Below are positions 26,076 through 34,769 of a stretch of DNA of 64,000 bases, piece by piece. The position numbers were made by a program, and so were the translations under genes. The notes below the pieces were generated by a model. The model made no database searches and had not been told where the DNA came from. It saw nothing but the letters and a program-made list of their open reading frames with translations. The stretch lies in contig JAUIHS010000004.1 in assembly GCA_030432255.1 (NCBI GenBank), positions 124,001 through 188,000 on the forward strand. Direction: 5' to 3'. Every line of letters starts with the position of its first letter. Position 1 is the first letter of the stretch. The DNA comes from Phycisphaerae bacterium. Its GTDB lineage: Bacteria > Planctomycetota > Phycisphaerae > Phycisphaerales > UBA1924.

Positions 26076-27308
26076 TCAGTGAGCCTGCCACTCGATCGCG
26101 TTGATGTCGATGCCTTCCTGGAACATGTCCCACAGGGGGCTCAGCTCACGCAGCTTCTGCACCGCTGTCGTGATGCCCTCAATGGCGAAGTCCACCTCTT
26201 CCTGCGACGTCCAGCGCCCCAGTGACAGCCGGAGCGAACTGTGCGCCAGATCGTCACCCACGCCCAGGGCCTTCAATACGTAGCTCGGCTCCAGCGACGC
26301 ACTCGTGCACGCCGAACCTGAAGAACAGGCGATGTCCTTCACCGCCATCATCAGACCCTCACCCTCCACGTAGCCGAAGCTGATGTTCGTGATGTGCGGC
26401 AGACGCTTCTCCTGGTTGCCGTTCAGCTTGCTGTGCGGAATCCTCTCCAGCAACGTCTGCTCCAGGTGGTTCCGCATGCCCAGCAGGCGATCGCGGTCAG
26501 ACTCCATCTCGGCCGCAGACAACTCGCACGCCTTGCCGAAGCCCACAATGCCCGTGACGTTCAACGTCCCTGAGCGGAAGCCACGCTCCTGACCGCCGCC
26601 GTCGATCTGGGACACCAGGCGGACTCGCGGCCGGCGACGCCTCACGTACAGACCGCCCACACCCTTCGGGCCATACATCTTGTGGCCGGACCAGGACATG
26701 AGGTCCACCTCGTCACGCGCCACATCCACCGGCATCTTGCCGACCCACTGGGTCGCATCCGTGTGGAAGATCACGTCCCGCTCGTGGCACAGCTTGCCGA
26801 TCGCGGGGATCTCGTTGATGGTGCCGATCTCGTTGTTCGCCCACATGATCGTCACGAGAATCGTGTCGTCACGCATCGCGCCCTTCACCATCTCCGCCGT
26901 GATCACGCCATCCTCCGGCGGCGTCAGGAAGGTGACGTCGAAGCCCTCCTTCATCAGACGCTTGCACGGATCCAGCACGGCCTTGTGCTCGTGAAGCACC
27001 GTGATGATGTGGCCACGGTTCGCGCTGCCCGCAGGGGCACGCTCGTACATGTACGCGGCCCCCTTGATCGCCAGGTTGTTCCCCTCCGTCGAACCGGAGG
27101 TGAAGATCACTTCCTTCGGCTGGGCCCCGATCAGCGCAGCAGCCTGCTCGCGGGCCTTGTCGACGGCGGCTTCGGAATCCCATCCGAAGCGGTGATTGCG
27201 CGAGCCCGGGTTGCCGAACTTCTCGGTGAAGTAGGGGAGCATCGCCTCCACCACCCGGGGGTCGCAGGGGGTCGTCGCGGCATGATCCATGTAAATCGGA
27301 AGCTTCAT
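26076..27308 (-). CDS. iscS: Cysteine desulfurase IscS
   Basis: 410 aa from the ATG at 27308 (MKLPIYMDHAATTPCDP), preceded by GGAGAGGACTGAG. PLP enzyme that takes sulfur from cysteine for Fe-S clusters, tRNA thiolation and other uses. The PLP lysine is in SWSGHKMYGPKGVGG, and the mobile-loop cysteine in CSSGSACTSASLEPSY near residue 325, of IscS rather than SufS type. It is the first gene of an iscS-iscU-A-type carrier set; no iscR, hscB, hscA or fdx follows. The 185-base upstream region contains a short palindrome. Confidence 0.95.
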   Translation of the reverse strand: MKLPIYMDHAATTPCDPRVVEAMLPYFTEKFGNPGSRNHRFGWDSEAAVDKAREQAAALIGAQPKEVIFTSGSTEGNNLAIKGAAYMYERAPAGSANRGHIITVLHEHKAVLDPCKRLMKEGFDVTFLTPPEDGVITAEMVKGAMRDDTILVTIMWANNEIGTINEIPAIGKLCHERDVIFHTDATQWVGKMPVDVARDEVDLMSWSGHKMYGPKGVGGLYVRRRRPRVRLVSQIDGGGQERGFRSGTLNVTGIVGFGKACELSAAEMESDRDRLLGMRNHLEQTLLERIPHSKLNGNQEKRLPHITNISFGYVEGEGLMMAVKDIACSSGSACTSASLEPSYVLKALGVGDDLAHSSLRLSLGRWTSQEEVDFAIEGITTAVQKLRELSPLWDMFQEGIDINAIEWQAH

Positions 27309-27378
27309 CTCAGTCCTCTCCGTGTCAGCCACCGCGATCCCATCGCCGCGGGCTAAAACAAGAGTCAAATGTCCAGTT

Positions 27379-27391
27379 TAGAACGATTCTA
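27379..27391. promoter_or_regulatory. Palindrome upstream of iscS
   Basis: TAGAA-CGA-TTCTA is a perfect 5+3+5 inverted repeat in the AT-rich part of the iscS upstream region, 71 bases before the start codon. It could be an operator. It does not match the long IscR boxes known from E. coli. Confidence 0.3.
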
Positions 27392-27472
27392 GAGTCTCAT
27401 CATAGACCGAACACACCCATCCGTCAGCGGTATTGAGACGGAATTTCAATTGGCGGTGGTCAGGCGGCCGCG

Positions 27473-27491
27473 CCGGCCCCCCGATGGCCGG
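27473..27491 (-). terminator. GC hairpin after the nrfA stop
   Basis: CCGGCC-(7 nt)-GGCCGG follows the nrfA stop codon by 2 bases. There is no U-tract, so its role as a terminator is uncertain and readthrough into iscS is possible. Confidence 0.3.
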
Positions 27492-27493
27492 TG

Positions 27494-29200
27494 TCAGTTC
27501 GAGCGAGATCCCCCGTCCGGCGATTCCCCCTCGGCGATCGGTGTCACGCCCTGCACCGGTTCCATCGGCAGGTCGTCAATACTCGGCGGGTCAGGCGCAC
27601 GGAGGCGCAACGCGAGGGCCTGCGCCTGTCGGCTGTAGTCGATGGACTCGCCGAGGATCCGGGCGGCCTCCTGATCGGCATGGAAGCCACGCGAGTTCTC
27701 GCTGCTGATGTAGTCCAGCCGCCACATGGCCTTGCGCTGAAGTTCGAAGATCGGTGCGAGTTCGTCCGTCGTTGCGCCGGCAGCCTTGGCTTCGAGGATC
27801 GCGTCCAGCATGTCCGTCATGGCCGACGCCGCACGCTCCATGAGCGCCACGGTCCGGTCCTGGATCGTGCGCACCTTCTCGATGAGTTCCGCTTCGTCAA
27901 CGTTGTGACACTGCTGGCAGGAACTGTTGACGTGCAGAAGCGGGCTGCGGACGTCGTGGTTGCTGACCTTCATGGCGCCGGAGCGCTCGTACGGCATGTG
28001 ACAGTCAGCGCATGACACGCCACTCCGTGCATGCACGCCCTGGCTCCAGAGTTCGAACTCGGGGTGCTGCACCTTGTACACCGGGGCACCCGTTTCGCCG
28101 TGCGTGTAGTCAAAGAAGGAGCCGCCGTCGGGGAACGTCGTCTCGTCCCAGACCTGCTCCAGTTGCTCGGCCTTCAGACCGTGACCCCACGGGAACGTAA
28201 GCGTCATCTTGTTGGCGCAATAGTACTCCACGTGACATTGCCCACACGTGTAGGAGCGCATCTCGCCGCGGCTGGCGTCGATGTTCGGGTTGTAGGGGCG
28301 GGAGCGATCGCCTCGACGCCAGCGCTCAATGCTCGGGAGATGGGGCACCGGCTCATCGCTCGCCGCGAGATCTGAAATCCCCTGCATGAAGCCCGGGCGT
28401 GTGATGCGGAGGGCCATCGACTCCGGATCGTGACAGTCGATGCATGTCACCGGATGCGCCTCGCCTTCCGGCAGGTCATGCTCGATGGGCTGACCTGCGA
28501 ACTCGCCGGTGAAACCGCCCGCCGGAGGCTGCGGAAAGACAGGTTCGTTCTCATCAGGTGTACCATCCGGCGCCGTCAGGATCATCGCGAGGACCTCGTG
28601 GTACGGCTTGCGACTCACCTCTTCAAAGCCGCGCTGCACCGCTTCCATGTTGAATTCCGAGGCGAGCGCCTCATCATCCGTCGGTCTGCCCATGGCCTCG
28701 AGTCCCACCTTGCGGTACATGACGGTGGCGGACGCGTGGCAGTGCAGGCAGGCACCCGCCTGCGGCTTCCTCGTGACACGCTCGGTGACCCCCTGGTCGT
28801 AGAGCATGTACGCGTGTCCACGGGCTTCGCGGTAGTCGATGCTGAACGCGTATCCTGCATAGAGCCGCTTGAGCCAGGGCTGGCTGTCCAACTTGCTTTG
28901 AGTCATGGCACTGCTGCCACCGTAGAACTTGTCTCCGGCGGTGGACTTCCATCCGTCGAACTGATGCGGCCAGTTCCGTCCCCACGGTTCCGGATCGGTG
29001 CTGATCTCGGAGAGTTCGGCAACGCGCACGAAGGGCGTCCGGGCTGCCTGCTTGTGGCTGAACATGGTGACGAGCACCCACGTGACGAGCAGCGTCGACA
29101 CCACCGCCACGATGAAGACGAGGATGAGCAGGGGGGCAGCGCCCCGCCGTGCTTCCGGTCCCCGGCCCTCGACGCTCGCGATCTTCCCTCTCCGATGCAT
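27494..29200 (-). CDS. nrfA: Ammonia-forming cytochrome c nitrite reductase, catalytic subunit
   Basis: 568 aa from the ATG at 29200 (GAGGAAG before it). An N-terminal helix (residues 22-46) anchors it. Five heme motifs: CLHCH 151, CIDCH 253, CGQCH 319, CADCH 397, CQQCH 428. The HVEYY after heme 3 (E325, Y326) and YKVQHPEFE (K376, Q378, H379) are the calcium and active-site residues of NrfA. It reduces nitrite to ammonium with six electrons on the outer face of the membrane. The first heme has CXXCH where most NrfA have CXXCK, so a His would take the distal position unless rearranged; such forms are known in some Campylobacterota. Pairs with nrfH, 40 bases upstream. Confidence 0.93.
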   Translation of the reverse strand: MHRRGKIASVEGRGPEARRGAAPLLILVFIVAVVSTLLVTWVLVTMFSHKQAARTPFVRVAELSEISTDPEPWGRNWPHQFDGWKSTAGDKFYGGSSAMTQSKLDSQPWLKRLYAGYAFSIDYREARGHAYMLYDQGVTERVTRKPQAGACLHCHASATVMYRKVGLEAMGRPTDDEALASEFNMEAVQRGFEEVSRKPYHEVLAMILTAPDGTPDENEPVFPQPPAGGFTGEFAGQPIEHDLPEGEAHPVTCIDCHDPESMALRITRPGFMQGISDLAASDEPVPHLPSIERWRRGDRSRPYNPNIDASRGEMRSYTCGQCHVEYYCANKMTLTFPWGHGLKAEQLEQVWDETTFPDGGSFFDYTHGETGAPVYKVQHPEFELWSQGVHARSGVSCADCHMPYERSGAMKVSNHDVRSPLLHVNSSCQQCHNVDEAELIEKVRTIQDRTVALMERAASAMTDMLDAILEAKAAGATTDELAPIFELQRKAMWRLDYISSENSRGFHADQEAARILGESIDYSRQAQALALRLRAPDPPSIDDLPMEPVQGVTPIAEGESPDGGSRSN

Positions 29201-29240
29201 AGTCTTCCTCGCAGTACTGGCCGTCTCTCCGGCGCTGGTC

Positions 29241-29771
29241 CTATCTCCCGGCATGCCCGACGTCAGCGTGACAGTGCATGCAAGAGAGCATGTCGCTCCC
29301 GGACGTCACCGGTCGCATGTGATCCACAAAATCGCTGTGGCAATGCAGGCACGCATTCTGCGTCACCCGCCGGTTGCGATCCTTGATGCGGATGGGCTCA
29401 TGGAAATCGTTGGTGGTGAAGGCCAGCGAATGAAAGAAGCCGTTGTCAGCCTTCGTCACCCACTTGCCCACCGAATCGTGCGGCAGGTGGCAGTCGTTGC
29501 ATGTCGCCACGTTCTCATGGCTCGACTTCAACCACGAGTCATAATGTCCCTGCATCACATGGCAGTTCATGCACGCCGCGGGATCGTTTGAAAGATACGC
29601 GGCACCATCCCCATATCCAAACGTGAAAGCGCCAAGCCCGCCGAGGATGCCAAGAGCAATAACAGCCAGTATCGGAAGGATGCGCTTTTTCCAGGTGCGA
29701 CGCGGCTTCGATGCCGTCGGGTCAGAAACCTGCCCGGACCTGGGATCGTGTTGCGCTGACGCCTCTGTCAT
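29241..29771 (-). CDS. nrfH: Cytochrome c nitrite reductase small subunit, tetraheme quinol dehydrogenase
   Basis: 176 aa from the ATG at 29771; the frame stays open 108 bases further up, and no strong ribosome site decides the start. A basic N-terminal stretch is followed by one membrane helix (about 31-51). Four CXXCH motifs: CMNCH 67, CNDCH 91, CLHCH 141, CMHCH 164, the NapC/NirT/NrfH pattern, with CMNCHVMQGHYDSW characteristic of NrfH. It takes electrons from menaquinol and hands them to NrfA. The gene order nrfH-nrfA is standard. Confidence 0.94.
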   Translation of the reverse strand: MTEASAQHDPRSGQVSDPTASKPRRTWKKRILPILAVIALGILGGLGAFTFGYGDGAAYLSNDPAACMNCHVMQGHYDSWLKSSHENVATCNDCHLPHDSVGKWVTKADNGFFHSLAFTTNDFHEPIRIKDRNRRVTQNACLHCHSDFVDHMRPVTSGSDMLSCMHCHADVGHAGR

Positions 29772-30031
29772 CAGCAAAACGATACCCGGGTGTGCACACT
29801 TCATCAATTGAAGCTCAGGCCCGGTGCTCACCCTCCGATCAGGTGATCCTGGCGCTCCGCGATACTCAGCACGCATCACCCCGGTTCAGGTCGACGCCAT
29901 CATCAAAGTCCGGGCATGCAGGCCCGACCGCTCCTCGGGTCGGGGTGAAGTGTCTTGCACTCACAAGGGCGACACCCGCCACCGAAGCGCCCGGACAATT
30001 CTGAGGAAACGTCACGGGCCCCGCCCCCGAG

Positions 30032-33000
30032 TCATGACGCTCCACACCTCGAACCGAACGCATCGCGCAGGATGCTGAAGTCCGCTGCGTTCGTGACGCC
30101 GTCACCATTGAGGTCCGCCCCGCTGGAATTGAATGTCTCAACGAACCTCGTGACATCCTTCATGTCCACTTCGCCATCGCCGTTCAGGTCCGCGGGACAC
30201 GGCCCCGCGTAGCGAACCAGCACCCGCGTCGAACGCTGCACCAGGTCGTACCCCACCGGCAGGGAGACATGCGCGAAGTTGCCCGTGATGGAAGTACCTT
30301 TCACCACCGGCCACGACGTGCCCACCTCGACATCGAGGTCGCGTGGCGCATCAACCTTCAGCGTTCCCCCCAGAGAGACGCTCCCACTCACAGTCAACTG
30401 GTCAAACTGGCCATCCTCCGTACCTCCGATCTCAAGATCGAGCCGACCGCCCCCTTCCTGCATGTAGTCTCCCGACACTTCGATGACGCCGAACGTCAAC
30501 TCGCCCGCCTTCGAAGGCTGGGTCCCCGGAGCAACCCGTCCCGACATATTGCAGATGACCGGCGTGTCGATCAGCCCGCCGTCACCCCGAAGCACACCGC
30601 CATCCACCAGTTGCACGTCGTCCGATGCATCGAAGGTTGATCCCGGCAGCGCGTTCATGGTGCCGCCGCGGCACGTCACCCGGCTCGTCGCCAACACGGC
30701 GGGATCAGGATCGGAACTCATGATGTCCCCGGCGCTGACCATTCCGCCCGGCGTGATCTCAAGATCTCCATTGGCGTCATTCGATGTGAGATCCAGCATG
30801 CTTCCGTCGGAGATGCCCAGGTCGCCCCCGACGCGATCGATCGCCGACCACGGCTCATCCGCTTCCGGCGACGATCCGAAGAACTGAACCACCGCCGGTG
30901 CCACGATCTCGTGGACTCTCCCACCTCCCGAGAAACGGATCGTTCCCTCGTTCACCGCCTCCCAGATGCCACCCGTCAGCCGCTCGTTCGCCTGGTCGTA
31001 CTGAACGACATCCGAGGTGAAACGGACTTCGCCGGCATCGGCCTTCACTCGCCCCTGGTTGTCGAATCGAACACGGCATTCAAAGGTGGACAACTTCCCG
31101 GCCTTGACCTCGCCCGTGTTGACGAACGCGGCGAAGCCGAGGCCGCTCTGGTACCGCACCACGCCCCGGAGGCTTTCGCCCGGGACGACCCACATGCCGG
31201 AATTGGTGATATCCCCTTCGCTCAGGATCAGTTCGCCGCGTCTGTGCTCGACACTACCCGAGTTGGTCATGCCACCGACGGGCACGGTGGCGTTGTCGGC
31301 GGCCAGTTCGATCATCAGGCTTCCGGAGGACGACAGGCCGGGCGCACCGATCTCCCCGTCCATCAGTCGGTAGCTTCCGCTGTTGGTTGTGGTCATCCCA
31401 TCGCCCACGGTGCCTCCATCCTGGTCGAAGCGCGTGGGTCCCTGCATCGAGATGGTCCCGCCCTGGAGCACAGCATCACCGGTCACCCGCGCCGTGGCCG
31501 GATACGTCGGATGCGCGTTGTTCGCGATCCGGGTCAGTTGAATCGGACCGCCGGCGATCGTCAGCACTTCCAGTTCCGGAGCTACACCCGAGTAGGCGCT
31601 GATCGTGACATCCAGATGGCTGGGCGTGGCTTCCGCCCACGCATCAGGCTGAATCGTGACGCTGCCACCGAGTGCGTGAATCTGGCCGACAAGGTCAACG
31701 CCGCCCGTCAGGTCCAGCGACGAACCCCCGAGTGAAATGCTGCCAAGCCCCGTGGACTCGTAGGGCACGCCGATCTTCGCATCGCCATCAAAGACACCGA
31801 CAACCCACTCGTTGCGGAACCGAGTTGTCGGTGCGACCGACTCATTCAAAGGGAGGACATCGCCATTGAGGTCCCAGACTTCAGTCGCAGAGTCAACATC
31901 ATCGACGAAGATCACGCCATTGGCACCGAGGGTGATGTTTCCATTCTGCTGGACCGAGCGCCGGTTGACGAAGGTCGCATTCTCGATGAGACGGTTTCCC
32001 GCAGGCCCGATCAGAACCTCGCCCGTGTTGATCAGGTCGGCGTCCTTGATCGTGCCATTCTCCCACCAAAGGTTGCCGGCATTGGCGACCTGCCCTTCCT
32101 CACACAGCGTGGCATTGCCCGTGACCCGAAACCGGGCGCTGCCCGTGCACGCCAGTGTGCCACCCGACAGGTGACCCGTTCCGAACGCCGCCGTCAGTTC
32201 CGCCACGTCCTGCATGTCTCCCGACGAGATGTTGTGAGACAGTGTTCCGCTCAGTGTGACGTCGCCGCGAAAGATCACCCGCGGCGTACCTCCTCCCACC
32301 ACGCTGTCGATTGATGCGTCACCCAGCGTGAGATCGTCTGAGAACTCGATCGTCGATCCACCCACCGCGAGATTCAGCGTGCCGAATTCCAACTCATGCT
32401 GACCGAACCGGATCGAGGTCCCGGGCTTCGAGTTCACGACCGACAGGTCGCTCCCCAGCACCAGGACCTGGATGTCCGACGTCGAGTTGCCGCCCGACTT
32501 CGTGATCGTCCGCCCCGCCAGGTTCAGCGTCGGCAGCGCCCCCGAGTTGCTGTACACATCGCCGTCGCCGGTGAACGTGATGTCGCCCATCGTGACGCTG
32601 GTGCCACCCTGCAGCCGCAGGTCCGCGTTGTTCTCCAACGTCAACGGGCCCACCGTCCCCTGCACTGCATCCAGCAGCATGGTCGAAGTCGCCCGCATCG
32701 ACCCTGCCGAGATCGATCCGCCCCGCAGGTAGCCGAAGGATGAACCCATCTCGTTCAGGACCGTGAGCGTCCCGCCATTCAGATGAATGTCGTACTGCCC
32801 CGCGATGCTGTCGACCGTCACCGGCACATCGAGGTCGATCAGGTTGTTCGTGAAAACGACGTCGTACGTCCGGCCCTCGTTGCCGTTGTTCGGAAAGCTC
32901 GACACCCCGGGCACATCGTGGTCCCACTTCGACGCCTGGCTCCAGTCAATCGGAAACCCGCTCAGGCGCGTACTCGTCACATCGCCGGCCAAGGCCAACG

Positions 33001-33049
33001 AACCGAGCATCACGACACCGGACACGACAACGGAAGCGGTGGGGGCCAT
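30032..33049 (-). CDS. Large secreted repeat protein with C-terminal dockerin-like module
   Basis: 1005 aa from the ATG at 33049 (GGAGA 8 bases before). Signal peptide ASVVVSGVVMLGSLALA. The body is made of Gly/Asn/Thr-rich strands with phrases such as NSGSVEHRRGELIL, GGTLTV and DLTGGVDL, resembling autotransporter passenger or planctomycete surface beta-solenoid repeats. The C-terminus has two EF-hand loops (DLNGDGEVDMKDVTR and DLNGDGVTNAADFS) of the dockerin kind. Enzyme motifs were not seen. It probably sits at the cell surface. It is divergent from the small membrane protein at 33262, sharing a 212-base upstream region. Confidence 0.82.
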   Translation of the reverse strand: MAPTASVVVSGVVMLGSLALAGDVTSTRLSGFPIDWSQASKWDHDVPGVSSFPNNGNEGRTYDVVFTNNLIDLDVPVTVDSIAGQYDIHLNGGTLTVLNEMGSSFGYLRGGSISAGSMRATSTMLLDAVQGTVGPLTLENNADLRLQGGTSVTMGDITFTGDGDVYSNSGALPTLNLAGRTITKSGGNSTSDIQVLVLGSDLSVVNSKPGTSIRFGQHELEFGTLNLAVGGSTIEFSDDLTLGDASIDSVVGGGTPRVIFRGDVTLSGTLSHNISSGDMQDVAELTAAFGTGHLSGGTLACTGSARFRVTGNATLCEEGQVANAGNLWWENGTIKDADLINTGEVLIGPAGNRLIENATFVNRRSVQQNGNITLGANGVIFVDDVDSATEVWDLNGDVLPLNESVAPTTRFRNEWVVGVFDGDAKIGVPYESTGLGSISLGGSSLDLTGGVDLVGQIHALGGSVTIQPDAWAEATPSHLDVTISAYSGVAPELEVLTIAGGPIQLTRIANNAHPTYPATARVTGDAVLQGGTISMQGPTRFDQDGGTVGDGMTTTNSGSYRLMDGEIGAPGLSSSGSLMIELAADNATVPVGGMTNSGSVEHRRGELILSEGDITNSGMWVVPGESLRGVVRYQSGLGFAAFVNTGEVKAGKLSTFECRVRFDNQGRVKADAGEVRFTSDVVQYDQANERLTGGIWEAVNEGTIRFSGGGRVHEIVAPAVVQFFGSSPEADEPWSAIDRVGGDLGISDGSMLDLTSNDANGDLEITPGGMVSAGDIMSSDPDPAVLATSRVTCRGGTMNALPGSTFDASDDVQLVDGGVLRGDGGLIDTPVICNMSGRVAPGTQPSKAGELTFGVIEVSGDYMQEGGGRLDLEIGGTEDGQFDQLTVSGSVSLGGTLKVDAPRDLDVEVGTSWPVVKGTSITGNFAHVSLPVGYDLVQRSTRVLVRYAGPCPADLNGDGEVDMKDVTRFVETFNSSGADLNGDGVTNAADFSILRDAFGSRCGAS

Positions 33050-33261
33050 TGAGCATTCTCCGATCAGACTCCGGATGTGCGGAACGACACAGCGCCGCCC
33101 CTCACACCCCGACGCGACACCCACACCCCGCGCGCCGGGGCCGAACTGGAGAATTTGCTTCAAACCCGTCAACCTGTTCCTCAGACGAACTTGGCGAAGT
33201 CTCTCTGGAAGCATCAGAATGCAGCCTCGACACCACAAATCTTCGTAGAGAAGGGATCGTC

Positions 33262-33780
33262 ATGCTGGCAACAGGACAGCTGCTGATCGGGTCGGAACTG
33301 GCGATCGTTGGTCTGATCGGGGCCATCGGATGGGTCATATCGCTGTACTGCATTTACGACAAGCACAAGGCATCAGATGAGAAGACGATCCACCTGATCA
33401 ACGAGTGGATCAAGGCCACGTTTGTGACGATCACAATGGTCGCCGCGCTGCATCTGACCGTACAGGTCGCGATCCACTTCCCGAACGTCGCCCTTCAAAT
33501 GGCAGGGGACGAAGCTGATCGGGTCATCGAAGCAGTCAACCATGAGGAACCGGAGAGCCCACAGTTCTTCAGCCTCGCAGCCGAACTGGTCGCGCTGCAC
33601 GAGTCAGGTGAACTCAACAAGGAGGCCCTCGATCTCGTCGGGCGAAAGCACTTCATCATGGACGGCATCGAAGTGCATCGCGGCCAGATCCTTCTCAGCC
33701 TCCCCGGAGATCCGGACTGGACCTGTTCCTTCGGTCTCGGTCAGGACGGCGCCTTCGCCACAGACCTCCACCTGGATTGA
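33262..33780 (+). CDS. Hypothetical membrane protein, two helices plus soluble tail
   Basis: 172 aa from an ATG after AGAGAAGGGA; the longer frame upstream overlaps the divergent gene and is unlikely. Membrane segments at about 7-30 (IVGLIGAIGWVISLYCIY) and 50-72 (TFVTITMVAALHLTVQVAIHF). A soluble C-terminal domain of about 90 residues follows. No family recognised. Confidence 0.7.
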   Translation: MLATGQLLIGSELAIVGLIGAIGWVISLYCIYDKHKASDEKTIHLINEWIKATFVTITMVAALHLTVQVAIHFPNVALQMAGDEADRVIEAVNHEEPESPQFFSLAAELVALHESGELNKEALDLVGRKHFIMDGIEVHRGQILLSLPGDPDWTCSFGLGQDGAFATDLHLD

Positions 33781-33819
33781 ATCCACCAACCCCCAATCAC
33801 CAGCCACCAGCCACCAAAG
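33781..33819 (-). repeat. Heptamer array (TGGCTGG) after the AraC-type regulator stop
   Basis: After the stop of the regulator gene the sense strand reads GCTTTGG TGGCTGG TGGCTGG TGATTGG GGGTTGG TGGATTC, a 7-base period over six units. The opposite gene ends at 33780, so the array fills the whole gap between two convergent genes. Confidence 0.65.
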
Positions 33820-34677
33820 CTACCCCTCCACCCGCACCATCACCTCCGTCCGCAGATCCTCCGCCTTCGTCTTCCGCGGGTCATTCAGATACACCTCCAT
33901 CGTCGGGGGATCGCCCAGGCCCCATGTCCGACCCTCGATCGGGCCCGATGCCACCCGCGCAAACAACCGGGCATACGTGTCGCCGATCCGCTTGTACCCG
34001 CCCGAATGCAACGCCATCGCAAAAGTCCCACCCTCCAGTTCGCGCACCTGGACCTCGCCCTTCGGCTTCGCCTTCGCATTCACGACCATGCACGCGTCGT
34101 AGCGAATGCGATCTCGCGGCGTCACCTCCGGGTCATCAAAGCACAACCCGAAGGTCTCCGCCTTGCCGAACATCATCTTCGTCCAGCCCCACTTCATCAG
34201 CGTCTGCCACGCCGCGCCCACCTCGTCATACGGCCCCACATGCCGTGCGTAGGCAATCCGGACCGGCTCCCGCTTCCTGATCATCACGTCCATCGCTCGA
34301 ACCTCCTTCGTTTCCATGACCTGCGAACGAACCGCCTTGCCCAGTGCGCGATGCGCAGAAGGCGTCTCGCCGAACCGCGCCTTGAAGGCACGTGTGAACG
34401 CTTCGTGACTCTCGTACCCGGCGGCCAGCGCGATCGGCAGAATGTCGTCGTCCGACTGCACCAGCCGATGCGCTGCACGCTCCAGGCGAAGCCGGCGCGA
34501 CTGCTCTCGCACGGTCTCACCCGTCACGCCCCGGAACAGCCGGTGAAAGTGGAACATCGAGTAGCACGCCGCCGCCGCGAGTTCCTCCAGCGGAACATCC
34601 TCATCCAGCCGCGCCTCGAGCACCTCCCGCGCCCGACCGATCCGTTCCTCAACACTCATGCTCTCGATTGATGACAT
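33820..34677 (-). CDS. AraC family regulator with GyrI-like effector-binding domain
   Basis: 285 aa. Two helix-turn-helix units at about 14-110 (LEELAAAACYSMFHFHRLFRG and ILPIALAAGYESHEAFTRAFK) form the AraC DNA-binding domain at the N-terminus. A GyrI-like domain follows (about 125-285: RIAYARHVGPYDEVGAAWQTL, GGTFAMALHSGGY), which binds small hydrophobic or cationic ligands in relatives such as Rob and SbmC. The order is that of the widespread HTH-GyrI regulators of stress or drug response. The target is unknown. Confidence 0.9.
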   Translation of the reverse strand: MSSIESMSVEERIGRAREVLEARLDEDVPLEELAAAACYSMFHFHRLFRGVTGETVREQSRRLRLERAAHRLVQSDDDILPIALAAGYESHEAFTRAFKARFGETPSAHRALGKAVRSQVMETKEVRAMDVMIRKREPVRIAYARHVGPYDEVGAAWQTLMKWGWTKMMFGKAETFGLCFDDPEVTPRDRIRYDACMVVNAKAKPKGEVQVRELEGGTFAMALHSGGYKRIGDTYARLFARVASGPIEGRTWGLGDPPTMEVYLNDPRKTKAEDLRTEVMVRVEG

Positions 34678-34735
34678 GCCCCCATCATCCCCGACACCGG
34701 CACACCTCGCTTGATCCCACTTGCGATCATGTCAC

Positions 34736-34769
34736 TCCCCGCCAACCGCCAACCCCCAACCCCTGCTCC
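34736..34769 (-). repeat. Heptamer array (GGGTTGG) after the M16 peptidase stop, G-quadruplex capable
   Basis: Directly after TAG the sense strand reads GGAGCAG GGGTTGG GGGTTGG CGGTTGG CGGGGAG. Runs of 3, 4, 5 and 4 G separated by 4, 2 and 12 bases could form a three-tetrad quadruplex in the RNA. Confidence 0.65.

Noticed and set aside
27309-27378. A TTGACT -35 box for iscS
   Set aside because: No acceptable -10 lies 16-18 bases downstream, so it was not listed as a promoter.
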